A stretch of DNA of 13,149 nt, taken from contig CADCVI010000070.1 in NCBI GenBank assembly GCA_902806105.1, forward strand, positions 1 through 13,149, in the 5' to 3' direction. Of the stretch, positions 1-6,712 are shown in pieces. The DNA comes from an uncultured Rubrobacteraceae bacterium. GTDB lineage: Bacteria > Actinomycetota > Rubrobacteria > Rubrobacterales > Rubrobacteraceae. How positions within the stretch are numbered: the stretch's first letter is position 1; every line of letters starts with the position of its first letter. The notes under the pieces are model-generated. The model was given only the letters and a program-made list of their open reading frames with translations, was not told where the DNA came from and searched no databases. The position numbers and the translations under genes were made by a program.

Positions 1-374
1 CCATCGGGGACGTGGCGACCTACAGGGAGATCGTCGAGACCGGGGCCGAGGCGGGGGAGTACGAGGACACGCTGACGCCCGGAAACAGGCAGGTCGGCCT
101 CGTCACCTCCAGCGCGTGGGGGCCTTCGGTGGGCAAGACGCTAGCCCTGGCCTACGTGGACACCGCCCACGCCTGGCCGGGAGGCAACCTCATCGTCGAG
201 GTAAACGGCCGCTCCGTCCCCGCCAAGGTGGCGCAGACCCCCTTCTTCGACCCGGAGATGGCCCGCGCGCGCTCCAGGCCGCAGGACGACCAGCTGCGCA
301 AACCGCAGCCTTCTCCGGCGGCGAACTCCCAGGCCAGCGTTCCGGCCGGGCACACCGGCAACGGTAGGGCTTGA
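1..374 (+). CDS. GcvT/DMGDH-type folate-binding protein, C-terminal part (5' end outside window)
   Basis: Only the last ~124 residues are visible; the reading frame is open to the left edge, so the gene starts upstream. The segment VGLVTSSAWGPSVGKTLALA, then a Gly-rich turn, a VEVNGR strand and the ending FFDPEMARAR match the C-terminal beta-barrel of the aminomethyltransferase family (GcvT, the C-terminal domain of dimethylglycine/sarcosine dehydrogenases, and DMSP demethylase DmdA). These proteins transfer a methyl-derived one-carbon unit to tetrahydrofolate. About 36 Pro/Ser/Ala/Gln-rich residues follow the domain and look disordered. The TGA stop shares one base with the ATG of the next gene (TGATG), so the two are probably translationally coupled. 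A flavin N-demethylase next door fits a role in collecting the released one-carbon unit. The fragment cannot say whether a dehydrogenase domain precedes it or which subfamily it is. Confidence 0.85.
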   Translation, partial: IGDVATYREIVETGAEAGEYEDTLTPGNRQVGLVTSSAWGPSVGKTLALAYVDTAHAWPGGNLIVEVNGRSVPAKVAQTPFFDPEMARARSRPQDDQLRKPQPSPAANSQASVPAGHTGNGRA

Positions 375-1708
375 TGCCCGGCGTAAACTACTCCGGCCGC
401 TACGATGCCATCGTGCTTGGGGTGGGCGCGATGGGCAGCGCCACCGCCTACCACCTCGCGAAGCGGGGGAAGCGCGTCCTGGGCCTGGAGCAGTACGGCA
501 TCCCGCACGCGATGGGCTCCTCCCACGGCCACACCCGCATCATCCGGATGGCCTATTACGAGGATCCCTCCTACGTCCACCTGCTGCGCCGCGCCTACGA
601 GCTGTGGCGGGAGATACAACGCGAGGCAGGGGAGAAGCTCCTCTACACCACGGGCTCCATAGACTCGGGCCCCGAGGATAGCTGGGTCTTCAAGGGCTCG
701 TGGGACTCCTGCAAGCTCCACGACCTACCCCACCAGATCCTCACGGGAGCCGAGCTGCACCGCCGCTACCCCGGGTACAAGCTGCCCCAGGACCACCTCG
801 CGCTGTTGCAGCCCGATGGAGGATTCCTCGCGCCGGAGCGCTGCATCGTCTCCTACGTGATGGCGGCGCAGGAGCACGGGGCGGAGATCCACGCCCACGA
901 GAAGGTCCTCGAGTGGGAGCCCCTGGAGGGCGGGGTACGCGTCCGCACGGATCGCGGCGCCTACGAGGCGGACAAGCTCGTCGTAACCGCCGGCGCCTGG
1001 GACGCCGACCTCCTGGACGTCCTCGAAGGCCTCGCCGTCCCCGAGCGGCAGGTCCTCGCGTGGTTGCAACCCACGCATCCCGAGCGCTTCCGACCCGAGA
1101 ACTTTCCGGTGTTCAACCTGCTGGTGGACGAGGGCCGCTACTACGGCTTCCCCGTGTTCGGCGTCCCGGGCTTCAAGTTCGGGAAATACTTCCACCTGAA
1201 CGAGACGGGCGGCGCCGACGAGATCGACCGCGAGCCCCACGATTACGACGAGCGGGTGCTCAGGCAATTCGCCGAGCGATACTTCCCGGACGGTTGCGGA
1301 CCGACGATGAGCCTGGCAGCCTGCATGTTCACCAACACCCCGGACCACCACTTCATCATCGACCTCCACCCCGACTACGAGCAGGTCTCCATCGCCTCGC
1401 CATGCTCGGGGCACGGCTTCAAGTTCGCGAGCGTGATCGGCGAGATCATGGCGGACCTGGCCGAGAAGGGTATGACCCGCCACGATATAAGCCTCTTCCG
1501 GTTGGACCGCTTCGGGCACCTTACCGGACGGGCTGCCCGACGAGGGGCTTCTCTACAAGCTTCCCCGACGGGGAGGGCTTCCGAGACCGCCGGTTCGGCC
1601 ACCCAGCCCACCGTTCGCGCCGGGCGGCAGGCGTCGGAGGCGCCCGCGGGGCGGAACGGTCGGGTGCGTAATTTCCCGCCGGTGAACGACGTAAGGACAC
1701 CGTGGTAG
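374..1708 (+). CDS. Monomeric sarcosine oxidase / N-methyl amino acid oxidase family flavoenzyme (copy 1)
   Basis: FAD-dependent oxidase of the MSOX/N-methyltryptophan oxidase family, which oxidatively removes an N-methyl group giving an amine, formaldehyde (or methylene-folate) and H2O2. The N-terminal Rossmann motif is GVGAMG, followed by a conserved SSHGHTRIIR loop. Cys317 in the AACMFTNTPDHHFIID motif aligns with the cysteine that carries covalent FAD in MSOX. Lys268 in GFKFGK aligns with the oxygen-activating lysine. The ATG at 374 is chosen because it overlaps the upstream stop; a TTG at 371 is the alternative. The family core ends near residue 380 (SLFRLDRF). A further 64 residues rich in Arg, Ala, Gly and Ser follow before the TAG and resemble read-through of noncoding DNA, so the original stop may have been lost. 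The exact N-methyl substrate is unknown. Coupling to the GcvT-type gene favours sarcosine or dimethylglycine. Confidence 0.88.
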   Translation: MPGVNYSGRYDAIVLGVGAMGSATAYHLAKRGKRVLGLEQYGIPHAMGSSHGHTRIIRMAYYEDPSYVHLLRRAYELWREIQREAGEKLLYTTGSIDSGPEDSWVFKGSWDSCKLHDLPHQILTGAELHRRYPGYKLPQDHLALLQPDGGFLAPERCIVSYVMAAQEHGAEIHAHEKVLEWEPLEGGVRVRTDRGAYEADKLVVTAGAWDADLLDVLEGLAVPERQVLAWLQPTHPERFRPENFPVFNLLVDEGRYYGFPVFGVPGFKFGKYFHLNETGGADEIDREPHDYDERVLRQFAERYFPDGCGPTMSLAACMFTNTPDHHFIIDLHPDYEQVSIASPCSGHGFKFASVIGEIMADLAEKGMTRHDISLFRLDRFGHLTGRAARRGASLQASPTGRASETAGSATQPTVRAGRQASEAPAGRNGRVRNFPPVNDVRTPW

Positions 1709-2299
1709 GAGCCGCCCCGGCGAGGTTCGACCGCCAAGGCAGGGCGGATACGGTGTAGGAAGACTTCGCCCTCACAATGCTCGCCGTTGGTTGCCTAGGG
1801 ACTACGTGCCGCCAAGCCGGCGGTAATAGAAAGTGCTTCCGTGCGGCGCCCTCGAGATGAGGTCAGGGTCCCGCGTACGGGCATGCAACCGCTGGGGTCA
1901 GAGCCGCCGCGAATGGTTGTAGGTACGCGGAGTAGGGTCGGTGACCATCACGGCTACTCTCTCCTCGCTCGGGCCGTCCCCCGTACTACGCTGTCTCGAA
2001 CGGCTCGCGCAATACCCCGACGGCACCGAAATCAGTGCGAAGCGCGAGGGCTGCTGCCAAACACGATGGGCATCGCCCGGTTCAGCGTCGAGGTATGGAC
2101 GATGGTAGATGCCGCGGACGCGGCAGACGGCTGCGGTGCGCCCAGGGTGGATGGCGAGGCCTCCCGCGTGGTCTCGGGATGGTGGCACGTCGAGGACGGC
2201 ACGCCTCTACCCCCGGCCATAACCGAGGCGTGAGGGTGGAAAACGGGCGCCGCAGGCGGAGCGGATTCGGGGACGAAACGCAGTGTAGAATACTTCCTC
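1709..2299. other. 591-bp stretch without a recognisable gene
   Basis: Six-frame reading gives only short Arg/Pro/Gly-rich open frames without familiar motifs, good ribosome sites or conserved domain signatures. The longest plus-strand frames, around 1841-2233 and from 2035, look like high-GC chance frames. No tRNA, CRISPR or insertion-sequence end was recognised. The right end carries the promoter of the IclR gene. The stretch may hold decayed coding sequence, but nothing identifiable remains. Confidence 0.5.
2286..2291 (+). promoter_or_regulatory. Candidate -10 element (TAGAAT) for leaderless iclR-type transcript
   Basis: TAGAAT fits the actinobacterial TANNNT -10 pattern and ends 8 nt before the ATG at 2300. 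Transcription would then start at or within a base or two of the start codon. No Shine-Dalgarno purine run lies before this ATG, unlike most other genes here. There is no convincing -35. This supports a leaderless mRNA but is inference. Confidence 0.5.
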
Positions 2300-3070
2300 A
2301 TGGAGACCGTGAACCGCAAAAATTTCGTTCAGTCCGTCGACCGGGCCGTTACCGTCATGGAGTTCTTGTCGCACCGGGGGTGGTCCGGCGTGACGGAGGT
2401 AGCCAAAGAGCTGGAGATCCACAAATCCACCGCCTACCGTTTGCTTACGACGCTGAGGGACCGGGGGATGGTCGAGCAGGACGCCGCGACCGAGAAGTAC
2501 CGGCTGGGCCTCGGTCTGGTCACGCTCGCCAGCTCGGTGACGGCGGATCTGGACGTCGCGCGCTGCTCCCGGCCGATCTGCGAGCGGTTTGCCAAACGGA
2601 CGCGGGAGACGGTCACCGTCGCCGTTTTGGAGGGCGACGACGGCATCATCATCCACCAGAGCAACTCGGGATCGTCTGCTTTGAGCGTGAGTTGGGAGGG
2701 TCGGCACACGCCGCTGCACGCCACGGCGGCGGGCAAGGTCTTCCTGCACTACATGCCCGAGGACCAGCGACGCCGCTTGCTCAAGAGGCCACTCCAACGC
2801 TACACCGAGAACACCTTTACGGAGCCCGCGACACTCCAAAAGGAGCTACGCGACGGCGCAAACAAGGACTACTGGTGCACGGTCGAGGAGCTGGAGATCG
2901 GGCTCAACGCCGTCGCCGCGCCGATCCGTTGCGCGGACGGCGCGGTGGTGGCCGCCATGAGCGTGTCGGGGCCGGCTTTCCGGCTACCGGAGGAGTCGTT
3001 CGAGGAGGTCGGCGGGCTCATCACCGATGCCGCGGCGGAGATCTCGCGCTGCCTCGGATTCCGCGCCTAG
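2300..3070 (+). CDS. IclR family transcriptional regulator
   Basis: 256 residues, the usual IclR length. An N-terminal winged helix-turn-helix covers about residues 8-70; the recognition helix is around 41-53 (HKSTAYRLLTTLR), followed by the wing DAATEKYRLG. The C-terminal effector-binding (GAF-like) domain spans about 80-250, with the family's TPLHATAAGKVFL segment and an AAPIRCADGAVVAAMSVSGP region near the end. IclR proteins are dimeric repressors or activators that respond to small metabolites, often in catabolic clusters. It lies downstream of the sarcosine-oxidase-like gene and converges on the lysR-type gene, so either flanking catabolic cluster could be its target. The start is supported by a TAGAAT box 8 nt upstream rather than a ribosome site. 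The family call is firm; the ligand is unknown. Confidence 0.92.
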   Translation: METVNRKNFVQSVDRAVTVMEFLSHRGWSGVTEVAKELEIHKSTAYRLLTTLRDRGMVEQDAATEKYRLGLGLVTLASSVTADLDVARCSRPICERFAKRTRETVTVAVLEGDDGIIIHQSNSGSSALSVSWEGRHTPLHATAAGKVFLHYMPEDQRRRLLKRPLQRYTENTFTEPATLQKELRDGANKDYWCTVEELEIGLNAVAAPIRCADGAVVAAMSVSGPAFRLPEESFEEVGGLITDAAAEISRCLGFRA

Positions 3071-3372
3071 CTCGGGCGATCCTCTTTCCAGCCCAGATTC
3101 ATTATTGTGATCTTCGGTTCGGCGGAGATTTCCATCGGATAGCGTCCACCGAACCGGCTGCCTCCGGCGACCATCCCTTGTCGGGTCGGTGTCGTGCCTG
3201 GCAGGCGAGATAACCGCCGTTATCGTGCGTAGGGGGACGGCCTTCGCTCCCGGTGCACGAAGTGTTCCGCCGGGAGGCCGACTTGGTGATCGATAACCTT
3301 GGTCAGGCTAGTGGTCTCGATGTGTCTCGGAGCCGGGAGGAACGCACCGCCCCGCGTGGAGTATCGATGGTC
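3071..3372. other. Convergent intergenic region between iclR- and lysR-type genes
   Basis: 302 bp between the ends of two converging genes. It contains an AT-richer patch around 3097-3112 and one inverted repeat (listed separately). A short open frame from 3253 runs into the antisense of the LysR gene, has no family signature and is not called. Confidence 0.5.
3115..3156. terminator. Inverted repeat, weak bidirectional terminator candidate
   Basis: The arms cggttcgg (3115-3122) and ccgaaccg (3149-3156) are perfectly complementary over 8 bp with a 26-nt loop, 45 bp after the iclR-type stop and between convergent genes. There is no T-run, so intrinsic termination is uncertain; location is the main support. 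Confidence 0.25.
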
Positions 3373-4293
3373 TCAAAGCTTACGGATCGGTGCCGGGGGG
3401 CCAAACGCTCCGTCGCCTGCCGCCTCGCGTACGGTGTCGATAAAGTGTTTCACAAGCTTCGATTCGTCTCCTTCGACCCAGGCGAGCCCCATCCAGCTTG
3501 TGGCGTCGGGCACGTCCAGGGCACGGTAGACGACGCCTTCTCGGCCAACGCGCTCGGCGGAGCTAGGTAGGATGGCGATACCGATGCCGCTCGCCACCAA
3601 ACCGACGATCGTTTGAAGGTGAACCGCGTGTTGCGCGACCTTCGGGAAGGCGCCAACGCGCCGGAACAGCTCGACGATCTGCGCGTGGAAACCGGGGATC
3701 AGTTGGCGCGTGAAGAAGATCAAGGGTAGATCGGCGATCGCTTCCAGCGATACGCGATCTAGCTTCTCCAGCACGTGGCCCGAGGGCACGGCGACGACCA
3801 ACCGCTCTTCGAGCACCGGCTCGAACTGGATGCCCGGCGCCCGCATTGGTAACCGCACCAGCCCCACCTTTATCTCACCATCATAGAGCGCGTCTACCTG
3901 TTGAGCGCTGGTCAGTTCCTTCAGCTCCAGCTCGACGCCACCGAACCGCTCGCGGAAGAGCCGTATCGAGGGGGGGAGCAGGCTCAGGGTCGCCGAGCTG
4001 ATGAAGCCCACTCGCAGTTTGCCCTGCGTCCCGTGTTTGGCGCCCCTGGCCGCGTCCCGCGCCTCTTCCACGGCACCAAGTATCGCCCGTGTCTTCTCCA
4101 GGAAAGCGCGCCCCGCGTCGGTGAGCGTTACTCGACGGGTGCTTCGGTTCAGTAACTCCACCCCCAACTCCGCCTCCAAGCCTTTGATCTGCATGCTCAA
4201 CGGCGGCTGGCTCATGTGCAGCCTCTGGGCGGCCCGCCCGAAGTGACCCTCCTCGGCCACCGCGACAAAGTAACGAAGCTGGCGTAGTTCCAT
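3373..4293 (-). CDS. LysR family transcriptional regulator
   Basis: 306 residues, full length for a LysR-type regulator. The N-terminal winged HTH begins MELRQLRYFVAVAEEGHFGR and continues through AAQRLHMSQPPLS (HTH about residues 18-37) and ELLNRSTRRVTLTDAG. A linker helix follows (about 60-88), then the periplasmic-binding-protein-like effector domain (about 92-295, starting LRVGFISSATLSLLP). The gene is divergent from the BCCT transporter, with start codons 134 bp apart, the classic layout of a LysR activator and its target. The start is fixed by the family's conserved N-terminus. No Shine-Dalgarno precedes it; instead a perfect 25-bp palindrome begins 1 bp upstream of the ATG. The gene is therefore probably translated from a leaderless or very short mRNA and autoregulated. 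The inducer is unknown, but context suggests the transported onium compound or a product. Confidence 0.93.
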   Translation of the reverse strand: MELRQLRYFVAVAEEGHFGRAAQRLHMSQPPLSMQIKGLEAELGVELLNRSTRRVTLTDAGRAFLEKTRAILGAVEEARDAARGAKHGTQGKLRVGFISSATLSLLPPSIRLFRERFGGVELELKELTSAQQVDALYDGEIKVGLVRLPMRAPGIQFEPVLEERLVVAVPSGHVLEKLDRVSLEAIADLPLIFFTRQLIPGFHAQIVELFRRVGAFPKVAQHAVHLQTIVGLVASGIGIAILPSSAERVGREGVVYRALDVPDATSWMGLAWVEGDESKLVKHFIDTVREAAGDGAFGPPAPIRKL

Positions 4294-4294
4294 A

Positions 4295-4319
4295 GATTGA
4301 TATGTATTTCATATCAATC
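4295..4319. promoter_or_regulatory. Perfect 10-5-10 palindrome, probable LysR operator
   Basis: gattgatatg (4295-4304) and catatcaatc (4310-4319) are exact reverse complements around a 5-nt centre. The inner core TATG-N5-CATA has the LysR T-N11-A signature (T4301, A4313). It abuts the lysR start codon and its centre (4307) lies about 66 bp before the start point predicted from the candidate BCCT promoter, the usual position of a LysR recognition site. It is AT-rich in an otherwise GC-rich window. Confidence 0.78.
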
Positions 4320-4336
4320 GGAGAGTCAAGAATATA

Positions 4337-4366
4337 TTGGACCCGCAAATTCGGAATCCGTAGACT
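4337..4366 (+). promoter_or_regulatory. Candidate promoter of the BCCT-led cluster
   Basis: TTGGAC (4337-4342) and TAGACT (4361-4366) are separated by 18 bp and resemble -35 and -10 elements of the housekeeping sigma factor. The predicted start near 4373 gives a leader of about 55 nt. Each hexamer is imperfect, as is usual for activator-dependent promoters; the spacing to the upstream palindrome is the main support. Confidence 0.4.
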
Positions 4367-4410
4367 GCTTTGTAATCAGGGATACGACTCTGTGGACCTC
4401 CGGGTGGGGG

Positions 4411-4418
4411 GGAAAGGA
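4411..4418 (+). promoter_or_regulatory. Ribosome binding site choosing the GTG start of the BCCT gene
   Basis: ggaaagga lies 9 nt before GTG 4428. The frame is open back to an ATG at 4302, but that ATG is inside the operator palindrome, has no ribosome site and would add 42 residues unlike any BCCT N-terminus. Confidence 0.55.
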
Positions 4419-4427
4419 TATCTGAAG

Positions 4428-6029
4428 GTGCAAAGGCCGGTTGAAAACAGGATAGATCCGACGGTGTTCTACGTCTCGCTTCTTGTCGTGTTGGCGTTCG
4501 TGGCTTGGGGCGTGCTGTTCACGGACAACATCTCGGCGGTCACGGGAGCGATCCTGACCTACCTGATGACGAACTTCGGCTGGGTCTTCATACTCTCGAC
4601 TCTGGGCTTCCTGATCTTCATGCTCTACCTGGCTTTCTCCCGCTACGGCAGCATCAGGCTTGGCAGGGACGACGAGCGGCCCGAGTTTCGAACGGTGTCC
4701 TGGATCGCGATGATGTTCAGCGCGGGCATGGGCATAGGGCTGATGTTCTTCGGCGTCGCCGAGCCGATGACCTATCTGGGCGCTCCCCCGCACGGCCTGG
4801 CCGAGGCGAACACGAAGGAAGCCGCCGAGACGGCGATGCAATTCACGTACTTCCACTGGGCCTTCCACCCGTGGGCGATCTACGCCGTGGTCGCCCTCAC
4901 CATCGCGTACTTCACCTTCCGCAAGGGAGCGCCCAACCTCGTCAGCTCGGCGTTCCGCCCGATCCTGGGGGATAGGGTGGAACGCTGGCCCGGAAAGACG
5001 CTGGACATCCTGGCGATCTTCGCCACCCTGTTCGGGTCGTGCACCTCTCTGGGCCTCGGCGCGCTGCAGATGAACAGCGGGCTCAACTTTATCTGGGGCG
5101 TTCCGCAGACGACCACGGTTGCGATCATCATCATCGCCATCGTAACGGCGTTGTTCGTCGTCTCGGCGGTCTCGGGCGTCGAGCGCGGCATCCAGTGGCT
5201 CTCCAACGGCAACATGGTGCTCGCCGTGCTGCTGCTCCTCTTCGTGCTGTTCATGGGCCCGACGCTCTACATCGCGAACACCTTCGTGTCTTCGATCGGG
5301 AACTACCTGTTCAACCTCGTACCGATGAGCTTCACGACCGCCGCCAACGGGGACGAAGCGTTTCTGTCCAGCTGGACCATCTTCTACTGGGTGTGGTGGG
5401 CCTCCTGGGGGCCGTTCGTGGGGACGTTTATAGCCAGGATCTCCCGCGGCCGGACGATCCGGGAGTTCGCCTTCGGGGTGCTGCTGGTCCCGAGCCTGGT
5501 CAGCTTCTTGTGGTTCGCCGTCTTCGGAGGAGCGGCCATGAACCTGGACCTCTTCGGAGGGGCGAACATCGCCCAGGCCGTGGCCGATAGTCCGGAGGCG
5601 GCGCTGTTCTCCACGCTGGCCCAATTCCCCCTCGCGTCGGTGACGTCGTTCATAGCGATCCTGCTCGTCGGCATCTTCTTTATCAGCGGGGCCGACGCGG
5701 CCTCTGTGGTGATGGGCATGCTCTCCTCCAGGGGCACCCTGAACCCCAAGGGCACCATCGTCGCTCTTTGGGGAGCTCTTACGGGCGCCGCGGCGGCCGT
5801 GGCCCTTCTGTTCGGGGGACTCGAAGGTCTGCAGACGGTTGCGATCATAGCCGGGGCGCCCTTCGCGCTCGTCATGATCGGCATGGTCTACTCGCTCTTC
5901 AAGTCGCTGCGCGAAGAGGGGATGCCTTCGGCCGGACCGTACCCTGGCGCCCCCGAACCGGGCAGGGCGATTTCTCGCCCGAGCGGGGTCCCGACGCCCC
6001 AGCAGATGTCCGCGGAGGACCGCAGGTAG
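4428..6029 (+). CDS. BCCT family betaine/choline/carnitine-type transporter
   Basis: 533 residues from GTG 4428, normal for BCCT, with 12 hydrophobic membrane spans; a secondary symporter for trimethylammonium or dimethylsulfonium compounds. Hallmarks: the Gly-rich stretch GMGIG (residues 100-104) in FSAGMGIGLMFFGVAEP; an aromatic box W144, W149, Y152 in HWAFHPWAIY; and the signature Trp segment WVWWASWGPF (about 321-330), followed by ARISRGRTIREF. The final Gly of GMGIG matches the Na+-coupled betaine carrier BetP; choline/proton carrier BetT has Asp there, so betaine-like, Na+-driven uptake is favoured. The N-terminus is short. The C-terminal ~40 residues are Pro-rich, not the long charged helix that senses osmotic stress in BetP, suggesting a nutritional carrier. 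As the first gene of the rightward cluster and divergent from lysR, it probably imports the substrate of the enzymes downstream. Confidence 0.93.
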   Translation: MQRPVENRIDPTVFYVSLLVVLAFVAWGVLFTDNISAVTGAILTYLMTNFGWVFILSTLGFLIFMLYLAFSRYGSIRLGRDDERPEFRTVSWIAMMFSAGMGIGLMFFGVAEPMTYLGAPPHGLAEANTKEAAETAMQFTYFHWAFHPWAIYAVVALTIAYFTFRKGAPNLVSSAFRPILGDRVERWPGKTLDILAIFATLFGSCTSLGLGALQMNSGLNFIWGVPQTTTVAIIIIAIVTALFVVSAVSGVERGIQWLSNGNMVLAVLLLLFVLFMGPTLYIANTFVSSIGNYLFNLVPMSFTTAANGDEAFLSSWTIFYWVWWASWGPFVGTFIARISRGRTIREFAFGVLLVPSLVSFLWFAVFGGAAMNLDLFGGANIAQAVADSPEAALFSTLAQFPLASVTSFIAILLVGIFFISGADAASVVMGMLSSRGTLNPKGTIVALWGALTGAAAAVALLFGGLEGLQTVAIIAGAPFALVMIGMVYSLFKSLREEGMPSAGPYPGAPEPGRAISRPSGVPTPQQMSAEDRR

Positions 6030-6187
6030 CCGGGCAACAAACCGTACCCGGGCTGACAAAGCTAGACGTTGGACCGGGGCGCTTTCGGAGAAGCCGGGGC
6101 GTCGACGCTCCCGATCCGCCCATCCGACGGCATCCCCGTGGTTTATGGAGTTGGTGATCGGGAGCCCGAACAGGGCAATGAGATCGA

Positions 6188-6194
6188 AGGAGGG
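6188..6194 (+). promoter_or_regulatory. Ribosome binding site setting the hsp20 start
   Basis: aggaggg sits just before ATG 6198 (3-nt spacing). The frame is open further up to an ATG at 6069, but the extra 43 residues do not look like an Hsp20 N-terminus and have no ribosome site. Confidence 0.6.
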
Positions 6195-6197
6195 AAG

Positions 6198-6674
6198 ATG
6201 GGCAGGGCACGAAACCCGTTTCGGGGGGTTATTGACACGATGAGCGAGATGGCCCGGATGCGGGAGTACGCCGAAAGGGGCGGCGGGCAGGAGGAAGGGC
6301 GCCGGACCCACGCGACCGCCTGGGTGCCGACCACCGATATCTTCGCAGTGGGCGACGACCTGGTGGTGCGTTGCGAACTGGCCGGCGTGGGACCCGACGA
6401 CGTGGAGATCTCGCTATCAGGCGGGGCCTTGACCATCGACGGGGAGCGCACGGGCGAGCCTGAGGCGTCCGAATACTACGCCCGCGAGCGCTACTACGGC
6501 CGCTTCAGGCGGAGGCTCAAGCTGCCGGAAGGCATAGACGGGAGCAGGATCAGCGCCAGATTCGAGAACGGCTTGCTGGAGATCACCGTGCGGGGCGGCG
6601 TGGACCATCACGAGCCCGAAAGCATCCGGATTGAGCACGCGCCCTCGGGTGCGAGGAGCATCCGGACGAGCTAA
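6198..6674 (+). CDS. Small heat-shock protein, Hsp20/alpha-crystallin family
   Basis: 158 residues, typical for bacterial Hsp20. The N-terminal arm is short (residues 1-42, starting MGRARNPFRGVIDTM). The alpha-crystallin domain covers about 43-135, from WVPTTDIFAVGDDLVVRCEL through ISLSGGALTIDGER to the conserved ARFENGLLEITV. A C-terminal I-x-I motif (IRI, 143-145) is the usual dimer-linking contact. Family role: ATP-independent holdase that forms cytoplasmic oligomers and traps unfolding proteins. It lies 168 bp after the BCCT gene and 38 bp before the second flavin oxidase, all on one strand, so it could be co-transcribed with the catabolic genes or have its own promoter in the 168-bp gap. 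No CIRCE or HAIR-type operator was seen. Placement inside a catabolic cluster is unusual. Confidence 0.92.
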   Translation: MGRARNPFRGVIDTMSEMARMREYAERGGGQEEGRRTHATAWVPTTDIFAVGDDLVVRCELAGVGPDDVEISLSGGALTIDGERTGEPEASEYYARERYYGRFRRRLKLPEGIDGSRISARFENGLLEITVRGGVDHHEPESIRIEHAPSGARSIRTS

Positions 6675-6676
6675 GG

Positions 6677-6693
6677 CCGAAGCACGAGTTCGG
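6677..6693. promoter_or_regulatory. Short dyad between hsp20 and the flavin oxidase gene
   Basis: ccgaa (6677-6681) and ttcgg (6689-6693) are complementary around 7 nt, starting 2 bp after the hsp20 stop. It could be a weak attenuating hairpin or an operator half-pair. No T-run follows and the chance of a random 5-bp dyad is substantial. Confidence 0.2.
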
Positions 6694-6699
6694 GTAAAC

Positions 6700-6706
6700 A
6701 GGAGGT
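6700..6706 (+). promoter_or_regulatory. Strong ribosome binding site for a TTG start
   Basis: aggaggt ends 6 nt before TTG 6713. It matches the 16S anti-Shine-Dalgarno very well and decides the unusual start codon, from which the flavin-binding strand MSNHEVIVVGCGGLGSA begins at the expected place. Confidence 0.7.
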
Positions 6707-6712
6707 GCCTAA

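Noticed and set aside
1841..2233. 130-codon frame in the long intergenic stretch
   Set aside because: No family resemblance, no ribosome site and shifting composition; could be decayed sequence but cannot be supported as a gene.
2035..3213. 392-codon plus-strand frame overlapping the iclR-type gene
   Set aside because: Arg/Gly-rich shadow frame; the overlapping frame gives a full IclR protein.
3253..3570. 105-codon plus-strand frame starting GTG in the convergent gap
   Set aside because: Its second half is antisense to the LysR gene and its first half matches no family I recognise.
6028..6054. GC stem with a one-base bulge at the end of the BCCT gene
   Set aside because: Only 7 pairs, overlaps the stop codon and has no T-run; too weak to call a terminator.
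6141..6162. GTTT-N15-GGG, resembling a stress sigma-B-type promoter before hsp20
   Set aside because: The -10 side (GGGAGC) fits poorly and such short patterns are common by chance at this base composition.
4326..6311. 661-codon open frame antisense to the BCCT gene
   Set aside because: It is the shadow of codon bias in a high-GC gene: Arg/Asp/Glu/Gly/Pro/His-rich with no domain, while the sense strand encodes an unmistakable transporter.
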